From Shimia ponticola (lineage in GTDB: Bacteria > Pseudomonadota > Alphaproteobacteria > Rhodobacterales > Rhodobacteraceae): a stretch of DNA of 64,000 nt. The position numbers and the translations under genes were made by a program. The notes under the pieces were generated by a model. That model saw only the letters and a list, made by a program, of their open reading frames with translations. It was not told the DNA's origin and did not search any database. The stretch spans positions 310,001-374,000 of the forward strand of contig NZ_VCDK01000002.1 in NCBI RefSeq assembly GCF_007995215.1, written 5' to 3'. Below, one piece after another: positions 35,955-44,519 of this stretch (position 1 is the stretch's first letter; every line of letters starts with the position of its first letter).

Positions 35955-36980
35955 TTATTTCGCGGCAGGGCCAGTTGATTGACCAAGTACCAGTTGTGCT
36001 TCGAGTAGTTTGTTCATCGGCGCGGACAGTGGGTTTCTGATTTTGTCCAAGAGCAATTGCGCCGCCTGTGCTCCGGCATACCGCACCGAAGATCGCGTCG
36101 CCGTAAACTGAGGGATATCGCTGCCGTTTTGCAGATAGCTGAGTTCATCGTCATGCGTGATGACCGATATGTCACGGCCTAGGGCCAAACCCCGTTCTTG
36201 AACGGCCCGGCGCACACCCACCGCAGAGATGATGGAGGACACCAGAAACGCCGTGGCTGGATCGGGCATGTCCATAAGAGTGTTGGCGGCATCATATCCA
36301 AACTGCTCGGTCATTTCCTCGGAGCGGCACAGGTCAAGATCCAGCGGCAGGCCTGCGTCGGTCAGTCCGGCCTCATAGCCCGCGCGCCGACGTGCTGCAA
36401 AGTCCATGCTTTCGAGCCCGTTCAAAAGGGCGATCCGGGTATGACCGAGGTCCGTGAGAAATGATGTGGCGCGATGAAACGCTCGGCGATTGTTCACATC
36501 GACCCAAGAGTAGGGGGCATTCTCGCTGCTCACTCGCCCATGCACGACGAAGGGCAGGCCAAGGTCGCTGAGTTGGGCGATCCGGTGGTCGGTCGATTTA
36601 GGGCCATGCACAATGATGCCATCGACCGTGCCTTTGGCTCTGAGGTCTCTATATGCCCTTTCCTGATCTCCGTCTTCGACAAGGCTGATGACCATGTCAT
36701 AGCCGTTGCGCGCATAGGTCTCGCCAGCGCCAGCGATAAAGTCTCCGAAAACCGGATTGACCATCTCGTGGCTACTCGACATCGGCAGAACATGGCCAAT
36801 CGCCATTGACCGCCCGGTTGCCAGCCCCTTGGCCCGTGTGTTTGGGCGGTAGTTATGCTGCTCTGCAGCAGCGCTCACGCGGCGGCGCGTCTGTTCACTG
36901 ACCTCTGGATAGCCATTCAAGGCGCGACTCACAGTGGTCTGAGAAAGCCCAAGATGTGCGGCCAATTCCTTGAGGTTCAT
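35955..36980 (-). CDS. aglR: LacI-family transcriptional regulator of alpha-glucoside genes
   Basis: The 341-residue protein has an N-terminal LacI helix-turn-helix (MNLKELAAHLGLSQTTVSRA, then the hinge region RPNTRAKGLATG) and a periplasmic-binding-protein-like effector domain (about 60-340). It is divergent from aglE and lies in the same arrangement as aglR of Sinorhizobium meliloti, so it probably represses the agl genes until an alpha-glucoside is present. The frame extends to 37007, but the ATG at 36980 starts the helix-turn-helix at the usual place. Palindromes at 37035, 37119 and 37167 are its likely operators. Confidence 0.88.
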   Translation of the reverse strand: MNLKELAAHLGLSQTTVSRALNGYPEVSEQTRRRVSAAAEQHNYRPNTRAKGLATGRSMAIGHVLPMSSSHEMVNPVFGDFIAGAGETYARNGYDMVISLVEDGDQERAYRDLRAKGTVDGIIVHGPKSTDHRIAQLSDLGLPFVVHGRVSSENAPYSWVDVNNRRAFHRATSFLTDLGHTRIALLNGLESMDFAARRRAGYEAGLTDAGLPLDLDLCRSEEMTEQFGYDAANTLMDMPDPATAFLVSSIISAVGVRRAVQERGLALGRDISVITHDDELSYLQNGSDIPQFTATRSSVRYAGAQAAQLLLDKIRNPLSAPMNKLLEAQLVLGQSTGPAAK

Positions 36981-37034
36981 GGTGTACATCTCACGTCCGG
37001 TTTTCAAAGCGCCTTCAAACTGATGTTATCGTTA

Positions 37035-37050
37035 CCGTAATCGATTACGG
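37035..37050. promoter_or_regulatory. 16-bp perfect palindrome, likely AglR operator
   Basis: CCGTAATCGATTACGG reads the same on both strands and has the central CG typical of LacI-family operators. It lies 54 bases before the aglR start and about 190 bases before aglE, in the divergent promoter region, so it could control both directions. Confidence 0.6.
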
Positions 37051-37118
37051 CGGTCAAAGATGATCTTTGCTGCACCTGCACAATACATAATAAAAACAGG
37101 GATATGCGCATGTTTTCG

Positions 37119-37131
37119 CAATTCGGAATTG
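37119..37131. promoter_or_regulatory. CAATTC-G-GAATTG palindrome overlapping a possible -35 element
   Basis: This 13-base palindrome with a single central base overlaps TTGACT (37129-37134), a possible -35 element for aglE. A -10 element is not convincing at 17 bases. It may be a second regulator site or a chance palindrome. Confidence 0.35.
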
Positions 37132-37166
37132 ACTTGGCCAAAGGAAAGCGCGAACTTGCCGCATCC

Positions 37167-37178
37167 AAAGCGCTTTGA
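37167..37178. promoter_or_regulatory. CAAAGCGCTTTG palindrome upstream of aglE
   Basis: A 12-bp perfect palindrome with a CG centre, 61 bases before the aglE ATG. Position and symmetry fit a LacI-type operator close to the transcription start of the agl operon. Confidence 0.45.
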
Positions 37179-37238
37179 AGTGATTCAGGCGTCGGATTTA
37201 GGAAGTGGCGCCACATCGGCGCACATGGGAGGAAATCG

Positions 37239-38597
37239 ATGAAAAAAGTTCTGTATGCCGGTTCGGCAGCAGCCGCTTTGCTTGCCGGAATGGCGCATGC
37301 TGGCGGTCACCTGCCATTCGCCAATGGCGAAGGCGGGTTCAGCTGGGATAGCTATAATGCATGGGCTGAGAACGCACCTGATCTGTCCGGCCAAACCGTG
37401 ACCATTTCGGGTCCATGGCTGTCGCCGGAAGATGACTTCTTCCGCAGCGCAGTTGCATACTTTGCAGACGCGACCGGCGCCGAAGTGATCTACACTGGCT
37501 CCGACAGTTTCGAACAGCAAATCGTGATCGACGCAGAAGCGGGTGCAGCGCCAAACGTGGCCGTATTCCCACAGCCAGGTCTGGCATCTGATCTTGCAGG
37601 GCGTGGTCTGCTGTCGCCGCTTCCAGAGGGCATGGGTGACTGGGTTGCCGCAAACTATGGCGCGGGCCAATCCTGGGTCGATCTTGGCACCTACGGTGAC
37701 GCAGACGGCAACGACCAGCTTTACGGCTTCTTCTACAACGTGAACGTCAAGTCGCTGGTGTGGTACAACCCTGAAAACTTCGAAGACGCGGGTTACGAAA
37801 TCCCAACGTCGATGGAAGAGCTCAAGGCACTGACCGAGCAAATCGTGGCAGACGGCGAAACGCCATGGTGCATCGGTCTGGGTTCAGGCGCAGCGACCGG
37901 TTGGCCAGCAACCGACTGGGTCGAAGACATGATGCTCCGCACGGTTGAGCCATCGGTCTATGACCAGTGGGTGACCAACGAAATCCCGTTCGATGACCCA
38001 CGTGTCGTCAACGCGATCGAAGAGTTCGGCTATTTTGCACGTGATGACGCCAAAGTGGCGGGTGGTGCAGGTGCCGTTGCAACGACCGACTTCCGCGACA
38101 GCCCAGACGGTCTCTTCACCTCGCCACCACAGTGCTACATGCACCGTCAGGCGTCGTTCATCCCTGCATTCATGCCGGAAGGTGTGGAAATCGGCGTTGA
38201 CGCTGACTTCTTCTACTTCCCAGGCTTTGCAGATGCTGAGCTGGGTAACCCAGTTCTGGGTGGTGGTACACTGATGGCGATCACCGATGCATCAGACGCA
38301 ACCTCGGAACTGATGAAGTACATGCAGCTGCCGCTGGCGCACGAAATCATGATGGCGCAAACCGGCTTCCTGACACCCCACAAGGGCGTCAACGGCGACG
38401 TGTACCTGAACGACTCGCTGCGCAAGCAGGGTGAAATTCTGGTCAACGCGACGACCTTCCGCTTTGACGGTTCCGACCTGATGCCAGGTGGTGTTGGTGC
38501 AGGTACTTTCTGGACCGGCATGGTCGACTATGCAGGTGGCAAAGACGCCGCTGCTGTCGCCGCAGACATCCAGGCATCCTGGGACGCGCTGAAGTAA
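37239..38597 (+). CDS. aglE: Alpha-glucoside ABC transporter substrate-binding protein
   Basis: The 452-residue periplasmic protein starts with a signal peptide (MKKVLYAGSAAAALLAGMAHA) and has the family 1 solute-binding fold. It captures alpha-glucosides (maltose, sucrose, trehalose or similar) for AglF-AglG-AglK. A strong GGAGGAAA ribosome site precedes the ATG. Its codon choice (many CCA, GCA and GGT codons) differs from most neighbours and resembles that of the ribosomal protein genes rplU and rpmA in this window, which suggests high expression. It is followed by a strong hairpin before aglF. Confidence 0.93.
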   Translation: MKKVLYAGSAAAALLAGMAHAGGHLPFANGEGGFSWDSYNAWAENAPDLSGQTVTISGPWLSPEDDFFRSAVAYFADATGAEVIYTGSDSFEQQIVIDAEAGAAPNVAVFPQPGLASDLAGRGLLSPLPEGMGDWVAANYGAGQSWVDLGTYGDADGNDQLYGFFYNVNVKSLVWYNPENFEDAGYEIPTSMEELKALTEQIVADGETPWCIGLGSGAATGWPATDWVEDMMLRTVEPSVYDQWVTNEIPFDDPRVVNAIEEFGYFARDDAKVAGGAGAVATTDFRDSPDGLFTSPPQCYMHRQASFIPAFMPEGVEIGVDADFFYFPGFADAELGNPVLGGGTLMAITDASDATSELMKYMQLPLAHEIMMAQTGFLTPHKGVNGDVYLNDSLRKQGEILVNATTFRFDGSDLMPGGVGAGTFWTGMVDYAGGKDAAAVAADIQASWDALK

Positions 38598-38604
38598 GCG
38601 TTTG

Positions 38605-38631
38605 TTGGGCAGCGCAACACGCGCTGCCCAA
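38605..38631 (+). terminator. Hairpin between aglE and aglF (attenuating terminator or mRNA stabiliser)
   Basis: TTGGGCAGCGC and GCGCTGCCCAA form a perfect 11-bp stem with a 5-base loop, followed by ATTCTTTT. It is directly after the aglE stop. In ABC import operons such hairpins often let the binding protein be made in excess of the permeases, either by partial termination or by protecting the 3' end of the aglE message. Confidence 0.75.
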
Positions 38632-38703
38632 ATTCTTTTCGGGGGACGGAGCCCGGCCAACGAGGCCCCGCCCCACACCAGCCACATTAGGGAGGAGGAC
38701 GCC

Positions 38704-39705
38704 ATGCATCCAGCAGTGCTTGGCCTAGTGACCATCGCCGTCGCCGTCGTGACCTGTGTCGGGTATTTTTACCTGTCCAACCTGTTTCTCGACAAAGTTC
38801 TGTTCCCTGCCAAAGGACCGAATGCAGGGCGCAATATCAACCGCGCCAACATGATCCGTCCTTGGCTGTTTCTGTTTCCAGCCTTTGCCGCCCTTGGCCT
38901 TTACCTCGCTTACCCGGTCTTTGAGACGCTGCGCCTTTCGGTGCTTGATCGTGATCAGGGCAACGCCTTTGTCGGCCTCGCCAACTATCAGCAAATGGTG
39001 CAAGAGCCGAAATTCTGGGAAGCGGTACGCAACAATGCGCTCTGGCTTCTGATCGTGCCTGCGCTGTCCACGGCCTTTGGCCTGCTGGTTGCGCAGCTGA
39101 CTGACCGCCTGAGCTGGGGCAACATTGCGAAATCCCTGATCTTTATGCCCATGGCGATCTCGTTCGTCGGCGCGGCTGTGATCTGGAAACTGGTCTATGA
39201 GGCGCGCCCGATTGAGACCGAACAGATCGGCGTGTTTAATGCGATCCTCGTCTATTTTGGCGCAAGCGAACCGATCACGTTCCTGACAGTACCGTTCTGG
39301 AACAATCTCTTCTTGATGATCATCCTGATCTGGATTCAAACCGGCTTTGCCATGGTGATCCTGTCAGCTGCCTTGCGCGGTATTCCAGAGGAAACTGTTG
39401 AGGCGGCCATCGTGGATGGGGCAAATCCCTTCCAGATTTTCTTCAAGATCAAGATCCCGCAGATCGTGCCTACCATTGTGGTGGTGTGGACCACGATCAC
39501 CATCGCCACCCTCAAGGTCTTTGACATCGTTTTCGCGATGACCAACGGCCAATGGGAGACGCAGGTGATGGCCAACTACATGTACGACAAGCTCTTCCGC
39601 GCAAACGATTGGGGTGTGGGGTCGGCATCGGCGATCATCATCATGCTGATGGTCTTGCCGATCCTTGTCTGGAACGTGCGCCAAGTGCGCAAAGAAATGC
39701 GCTGA
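38704..39705 (+). CDS. aglF: Alpha-glucoside ABC transporter permease
   Basis: The 333-residue MalF-type inner-membrane permease has about eight helices (an extra pair at residues 1-30 and 52-75) and the EAA loop EETVEAAIVDGANPFQIFFK. The frame is open from 38602 just after aglE, but the ATG at 38704 follows AGGGAGGAGG and begins with a hydrophobic helix, so I use it. With AglG and AglK it forms the importer for alpha-glucosides captured by AglE. Confidence 0.93.
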   Translation: MHPAVLGLVTIAVAVVTCVGYFYLSNLFLDKVLFPAKGPNAGRNINRANMIRPWLFLFPAFAALGLYLAYPVFETLRLSVLDRDQGNAFVGLANYQQMVQEPKFWEAVRNNALWLLIVPALSTAFGLLVAQLTDRLSWGNIAKSLIFMPMAISFVGAAVIWKLVYEARPIETEQIGVFNAILVYFGASEPITFLTVPFWNNLFLMIILIWIQTGFAMVILSAALRGIPEETVEAAIVDGANPFQIFFKIKIPQIVPTIVVVWTTITIATLKVFDIVFAMTNGQWETQVMANYMYDKLFRANDWGVGSASAIIIMLMVLPILVWNVRQVRKEMR

Positions 39706-39720
39706 GAGGGAGCCTAAACG

Positions 39721-40863
39721 ATGGATAATATCGCAGGATCAAAGAACTCTCTGACATGGCTGACTAGCATTGCGACGTTGCTGTTGGTCTTGATGTGGCT
39801 GTTCCCGACCGTGGGTCTGTTCGTGTCGTCCTTCCGCACTGTCGACCAGATCGGATCGTCGGGATGGTGGTCGGCGCTCAGCACGCAGGAACAGCAGAAT
39901 GGCGCGATCCGGCTTGCCGGAGAAGAGGTGCAGGATGGTGATCTGTTCGTGATCGAAGGTTCGCTTTTCACCAATGCAGGCACCGAAGTCATTTCCTGGG
40001 GCACGTCATCGCGCGCACCGACGGAATATGAGCCGGGCGATCTGGCTGAACTGTCGCGCGACCGGACGGTCACAGTGGACGAGTTGGGCAATTTCCGCAT
40101 GACCGCTCTTGAGAGCCAAGAAGGCAAGCGGTTGCCACGGGTGTTCACGACGACCTCCAGCCCGCCTGAATTCACCTTGGACAACTATCGCTTCATGTTG
40201 TTCGATCCGGAAAACAGCGAAGGCATGGCCAAGGCGTTCTTTAACACTCTGACGGTCACCATCCCGGCCACAATCATTCCGATCCTCGTTGCGGCTTTTG
40301 CAGCCTATGCGCTGGCATGGATGGATTTTCCCGGACGCGCGCTTTTGGTGGCGGTTGTTGTGGGCCTGCTTGTGGTCCCACTTCAGCTTGCTCTGATCCC
40401 GCTGTTGAAATTCCACCTAAATATCGGGATCGGCAAGGGCTACCTCGGGGTTTGGCTGGCGCATACGGGCTTTGGCCTACCGCTCGCTATCTATCTGCTG
40501 CGCAACTACATGGCCGGTCTGCCGCGCGACATCATCGAAAACGCGCGCGTAGACGGTGCGACAGACTTCCAGATCTTTATGAAGATCATCCTGCCGCTGT
40601 CATTCCCGGCGCTCGCATCCTTCGCGATCTTCCAGTTCCTGTGGACGTGGAATGATCTGCTCGTCGCTAAGGTGTTCCTGATCGATTCAACGGGTCAAAC
40701 AACGGTCATGACCAACCAGATCGTCGAACTCCTCGGAACGCGGGGCGGCAACTGGGAAATCCTTGCGACGGCGGCCTTTGTGTCGATCGCGGTCCCGCTG
40801 CTCGTGTTCTTCTCGCTGCAAAGATACCTCGTCCGAGGACTTCTCGCGGGATCGGTAAAGTAA
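39721..40863 (+). CDS. aglG: Alpha-glucoside ABC transporter permease with periplasmic insert
   Basis: The 380-residue MalG-type permease has its EAA loop as ENARVDGATDFQIFMKI and ends in the usual LVRGLLAGSVK. After the first helix (about residues 15-38) there is a soluble insert of about 100 residues (45-150) before the second helix; ordinary MalG proteins have a short loop there. GAGAGGGAG provides the ribosome site, 15 bases after aglF. The insert probably faces the periplasm, where it may contact AglE; AglG proteins of related organisms are similarly long as far as I recall. Confidence 0.92.
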   Translation: MDNIAGSKNSLTWLTSIATLLLVLMWLFPTVGLFVSSFRTVDQIGSSGWWSALSTQEQQNGAIRLAGEEVQDGDLFVIEGSLFTNAGTEVISWGTSSRAPTEYEPGDLAELSRDRTVTVDELGNFRMTALESQEGKRLPRVFTTTSSPPEFTLDNYRFMLFDPENSEGMAKAFFNTLTVTIPATIIPILVAAFAAYALAWMDFPGRALLVAVVVGLLVVPLQLALIPLLKFHLNIGIGKGYLGVWLAHTGFGLPLAIYLLRNYMAGLPRDIIENARVDGATDFQIFMKIILPLSFPALASFAIFQFLWTWNDLLVAKVFLIDSTGQTTVMTNQIVELLGTRGGNWEILATAAFVSIAVPLLVFFSLQRYLVRGLLAGSVK

Positions 40864-40968
40864 TCAACTCATCACAGTCCCGGACCACGGTTCGGGGCCT
40901 CATACCGGGTTCCTCCCAGGGGCGTCCGGATCGGGGGACGGGGCTGTGTATCTGCTGAAAGAAACGTA

Positions 40969-42627
40969 ATGAACCAAATGGCTCCTGATATGCCGGGCAA
41001 ACTCATCCAAGACCCTGACTGGTGGCGTGGCGCAACGATCTATCAGATCTATCCGCGCAGCTATCAGGACAGCAATGGCGACGGTATTGGCGATCTTTTG
41101 GGCATCTGCCAACGGCTGCCTTACATCGCGTCGCTTGGTGTCGATGCAATCTGGATTTCGCCGTTCTTCAAGTCGCCCATGAAAGACTTCGGCTATGATG
41201 TCAGCGACTACTGCGATGTCGATCCGATGTTTGGATCGCTGGCGGATTTTGATGCCTTGGTCGAAGGCGCCCATGCCAACGGCCTGCGGGTCATGATCGA
41301 TCTTGTGCTGTCGCATACGTCTGATGAACACGCATGGTTTGTCGAAAGCCGCCAGAACCGGGACAACCCGAAGGCTGATTGGTATGTCTGGGCCGACCCA
41401 AAGGATGACGGCACGCCGCCCAACAACTGGCTCTCGATCTTTGGCGGACCAGCATGGCAATGGGATGCGCGGCGCGAGCAGTATTTCCTGCACAACTTCC
41501 TGTCGACGCAGCCTGATCTGAATTTCCACAATCCAGAGGTGCAGGATGCGCTTTTGGAGGTTACCCGGTTCTGGCTCGACCGGGGCGTGGATGGGTTCCG
41601 TCTGGATACGATCAACTTCTATTTCCACGATGCCGAGCTGCGCTCAAACCCGGCTTTGCCTAAGGATCAGCGCAACGCGACAATCGCGCCCTCAGTGAAC
41701 CCATATAACCACCAAGAGCACCTCTATTCGAAGAACCGCCCTGAGAACCTGAAGTTTCTTGAGCGATTCCGCGCGCTGCTGGATGAATATCCTGCCGCCG
41801 CTGCCGTGGGCGAGGTGGGCGACGCACAACGCGGGCTCGAGATCATGGGCGAATACACGTCCGGAGATAGCTTGGTCCACATGTGCTACGCGTTTGAGCT
41901 TTTGAGCGGCCAACGCCCGACAGCAAGTAGCATCGCTGCTGTTTTCGACCGTGTGCACGAGGCTGCAGCGGATGGTTGGGCGTGTTGGGCCTATTCCAAC
42001 CATGACGTGATGCGCCATGCCAGCCGGTGGGATTTGTCGCCACAAGCCCAACGCTTGTTTGCGACACTTATGGTTTGTCTGCGCGGGTCGCTATGCCTGT
42101 ATCAAGGCGAAGAATTGGGGCTGCCAGAGGCCGATGTGCCTTTTGAGGCGCTCCAAGATCCATACGGCATCGAATTCTGGCCCGAGTTCAAAGGCCGCGA
42201 TGGCTGCCGGACGCCGATGGTTTGGGAAAAGTCCAACCATACCGGTGGCTTCACATCCGGAACGCCATGGTTGCCGGTGCCGGGTGAACACCTGAGCCGG
42301 TCGGCAGAAGCGCAGGAAGAAGATCCAACAGCGCTGATCCATCATTATCGCCGGGCGCTCAGCTTCCGCCGTGCGCATTCGGCTTTGGTCAAGGGCGACC
42401 AAACTCCGATGCAGGCCACGGACGACGTTTTGTGTTTCACACGCTCCGACGACCGCGAAACCCTGTTCTGTGTTTTCAATCTGAGCGACACGCCATCGGT
42501 TGCGGATTTGCCAAGCGGCAAGTGGCACAGCGTTGGAACTGAACTCGGGTCGATTGCTCCGGGGCCGGACGGGCGCCTGCATTTGGGGCCGTGGCAAGCC
42601 GCCATCGCGATCAAGACAAACGTCTGA
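40969..42627 (+). CDS. aglA: Cytoplasmic alpha-glucosidase (GH13)
   Basis: The 552-residue enzyme hydrolyses imported alpha-glucosides to glucose. GH13 blocks are present: IYQIYPRSYQDSNGDGIGDL near the start, the nucleophile aspartate in DGFRLDTINFY, the acid/base glutamate in AVGEVGD and the third acid in YSNHD. No signal peptide is seen. It lies between aglG and aglK, the order known from the agl operon of rhizobia. The upstream 105 bases hold no obvious promoter; GAAAG precedes the ATG. It may cleave sucrose, maltose or trehalose; the preference cannot be read directly. Confidence 0.93.
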   Translation: MNQMAPDMPGKLIQDPDWWRGATIYQIYPRSYQDSNGDGIGDLLGICQRLPYIASLGVDAIWISPFFKSPMKDFGYDVSDYCDVDPMFGSLADFDALVEGAHANGLRVMIDLVLSHTSDEHAWFVESRQNRDNPKADWYVWADPKDDGTPPNNWLSIFGGPAWQWDARREQYFLHNFLSTQPDLNFHNPEVQDALLEVTRFWLDRGVDGFRLDTINFYFHDAELRSNPALPKDQRNATIAPSVNPYNHQEHLYSKNRPENLKFLERFRALLDEYPAAAAVGEVGDAQRGLEIMGEYTSGDSLVHMCYAFELLSGQRPTASSIAAVFDRVHEAAADGWACWAYSNHDVMRHASRWDLSPQAQRLFATLMVCLRGSLCLYQGEELGLPEADVPFEALQDPYGIEFWPEFKGRDGCRTPMVWEKSNHTGGFTSGTPWLPVPGEHLSRSAEAQEEDPTALIHHYRRALSFRRAHSALVKGDQTPMQATDDVLCFTRSDDRETLFCVFNLSDTPSVADLPSGKWHSVGTELGSIAPGPDGRLHLGPWQAAIAIKTNV

Positions 42628-42647
42628 ATAGATAAGGGGAGGGACAC

Positions 42648-43745
42648 ATGGCCAATCTGAAGCTGACCAATGTCGATAAGACCTATGGTGGGGCGGTCAA
42701 CGTCCTGAAAGACATCAATCTGGACATCGAGCAGGGCGAGTTGATCGTCTTTGTCGGTCCATCCGGTTGCGGTAAATCCACGCTGCTGCGGATGATTGCA
42801 GGTCTGGAAAAGATCACTGGCGGAACGCTTGAGATTGACGGGCAGGTCGTGAATGACGTGCCGCCGTCCGAGCGCGGCATCGCGATGGTGTTCCAATCCT
42901 ACGCGCTTTATCCGCATATGACGGTGCGCGATAACATGGCATTTGCGTTGAAGCTGGCGAACAAGCCTCAGGCCGAAATCGACGCTGCCATCAAGAGCGC
43001 CGCGGACAAGCTGCAACTGACCGAATATCTGGACCGTTTGCCCAAGGCTTTGTCCGGTGGTCAGCGTCAGCGCGTCGCGATTGGCCGTTCGATTGTGCGC
43101 GATCCAAAGGTATACCTGTTCGACGAGCCGCTCTCGAACCTTGATGCGGCCCTGCGTGTCGCCACCCGGATCGAAATTGCGCAACTGAAAGAACAGATGC
43201 CTGAATCGACCATGATCTACGTGACCCACGATCAGGTCGAAGCCATGACCCTTGCCAGCCGCATCGTTGTGCTGGCCAACAAAGGGATCGCACAGGTAGG
43301 TTCGCCGCTTGACCTCTATGAACGGCCCGAAAACGAATTCGTGGCGCAATTCATCGGGTCACCCCAGATGAACCTGCTGCCCGGTGAAATCGTTGAAACT
43401 GGCGAGACGACGTCCATCAAGCTTGATCACGGGGGCGGTGTGATAAAATCGACCGTTCCATCATTGGCCGCTGACAAAGGTATGCGGGTCAATGTCGGTA
43501 TTCGCCCAGAAGACATGGTTCAGACCGACGCGGCGGACTTTGCCTATGAAGGAAAGGTGGAGATCACCGAAGCCTTGGGCGAAGTGACATTGCTCTATTT
43601 TGAACGGGAAGAGGGCGCTGCTGATGCGGTCATTGCCAAGTTGCCCGGGATTCACAAAGACGCCCGTGGACGCGACGTGCGCATGACGGCCGATCCGTCC
43701 AAAGTTCACATCTTCTCAAACGGGGTGTCTTTGCTGTACCGGTAA
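42648..43745 (+). CDS. aglK: Alpha-glucoside ABC transporter ATP-binding protein
   Basis: The 365-residue ATPase has Walker A GPSGCGKST, signature LSGGQRQRVAIG, Walker B VYLFDEPLSNLD and a MalK-like C-terminal regulatory domain (about 240-365). It energises import through AglF and AglG. GGGGAGGG precedes the ATG, 20 bases after aglA. Transporters of this class often let one ATPase serve several importers. Confidence 0.94.
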   Translation: MANLKLTNVDKTYGGAVNVLKDINLDIEQGELIVFVGPSGCGKSTLLRMIAGLEKITGGTLEIDGQVVNDVPPSERGIAMVFQSYALYPHMTVRDNMAFALKLANKPQAEIDAAIKSAADKLQLTEYLDRLPKALSGGQRQRVAIGRSIVRDPKVYLFDEPLSNLDAALRVATRIEIAQLKEQMPESTMIYVTHDQVEAMTLASRIVVLANKGIAQVGSPLDLYERPENEFVAQFIGSPQMNLLPGEIVETGETTSIKLDHGGGVIKSTVPSLAADKGMRVNVGIRPEDMVQTDAADFAYEGKVEITEALGEVTLLYFEREEGAADAVIAKLPGIHKDARGRDVRMTADPSKVHIFSNGVSLLYR

Positions 43746-43748
43746 TCC

Positions 43749-44519
43749 ATGACTGGTGCACCGACGAACACTTTGAAAACACGGCTGAATGCCGGAGATG
43801 TGCAAATTGGGGTCTGGCTGTGTTCAGCCAGTCCCTTGATCGCCGAACTGGCGGGCGGTGCTGGTTTCGACTGGTGTCTGATTGATTGGGAGCATGGCCC
43901 CAATGACCTCGTCAGTGTCACAGCGCAGCTTCAGGCCTTGGCAATCAATGGCACGCCTGCGGTTGTGCGGGTTCCGGATGGCGCGGACTGGTTGATCAAG
44001 CAAGTTCTCGATGCCGGTGCGCAAACCGTCATGGTGCCAATGGTCAGTACCCCCAAAGACGCGCGACGAGTGGCCGCCGCGATGCGTTACCCGCCAGACG
44101 GGCACCGGGGGATGGGTGGGGCGCTCGCCCGTGCAACGTCGTTCAGCCGACGCTCGGAATATGTCGCGACGACAAACGATCAGGTCTTTTGCATCGTTCA
44201 GGTCGAAACGGCAGAAGCCATGGACAATCTAACCGAAATCACCGCGACACCGGGTGTTGATGGCGTCTTTATCGGGCCCGCAGACCTGAGCGCGGATATG
44301 GGCTATCCGGGGCAACCCAAGCACCCCGCGGTCATGGCCGAGATTGAAAGAGGTCTGGGTCTTATTCGCGAGATGGGCAAAACCGCTGGGATTGTCGGCT
44401 TTGCCGCTGATGAGAACGCGCTTTATCGTAAATGGGGCGCGAATTTCCTAGGGGTCGGGGCTGATATGACCGCCCTTGTGTCAGCGTTCGAGGCTCTCAA
44501 GCAAGCCAACTCTAGCTGA
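43749..44519 (+). CDS. HpcH/HpaI-family aldolase
   Basis: The 256-residue protein is a metal-dependent class II pyruvate aldolase of the HpcH/HpaI type: DWCLIDWEHGPND near the start, VMVPMVSTPKDAR, QVETAEAMDNL and DGVFIGPADLSADMG. Relatives cleave 4-hydroxy-2-oxo acids or 2-keto-3-deoxy-L-sugars to pyruvate and an aldehyde. It begins three bases after aglK, so it belongs to the agl operon. Its place there suggests a role downstream of sugar uptake, but the actual substrate is not evident. Its last eight bases overlap the end of the converging Sel1-like gene. Confidence 0.85.
   Translation: MTGAPTNTLKTRLNAGDVQIGVWLCSASPLIAELAGGAGFDWCLIDWEHGPNDLVSVTAQLQALAINGTPAVVRVPDGADWLIKQVLDAGAQTVMVPMVSTPKDARRVAAAMRYPPDGHRGMGGALARATSFSRRSEYVATTNDQVFCIVQVETAEAMDNLTEITATPGVDGVFIGPADLSADMGYPGQPKHPAVMAEIERGLGLIREMGKTAGIVGFAADENALYRKWGANFLGVGADMTALVSAFEALKQANSS

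Noticed and set aside
37185-37841. 218-codon minus-strand frame over the start of aglE
   Set aside because: It would remove the aglE promoter logic and has no domain.
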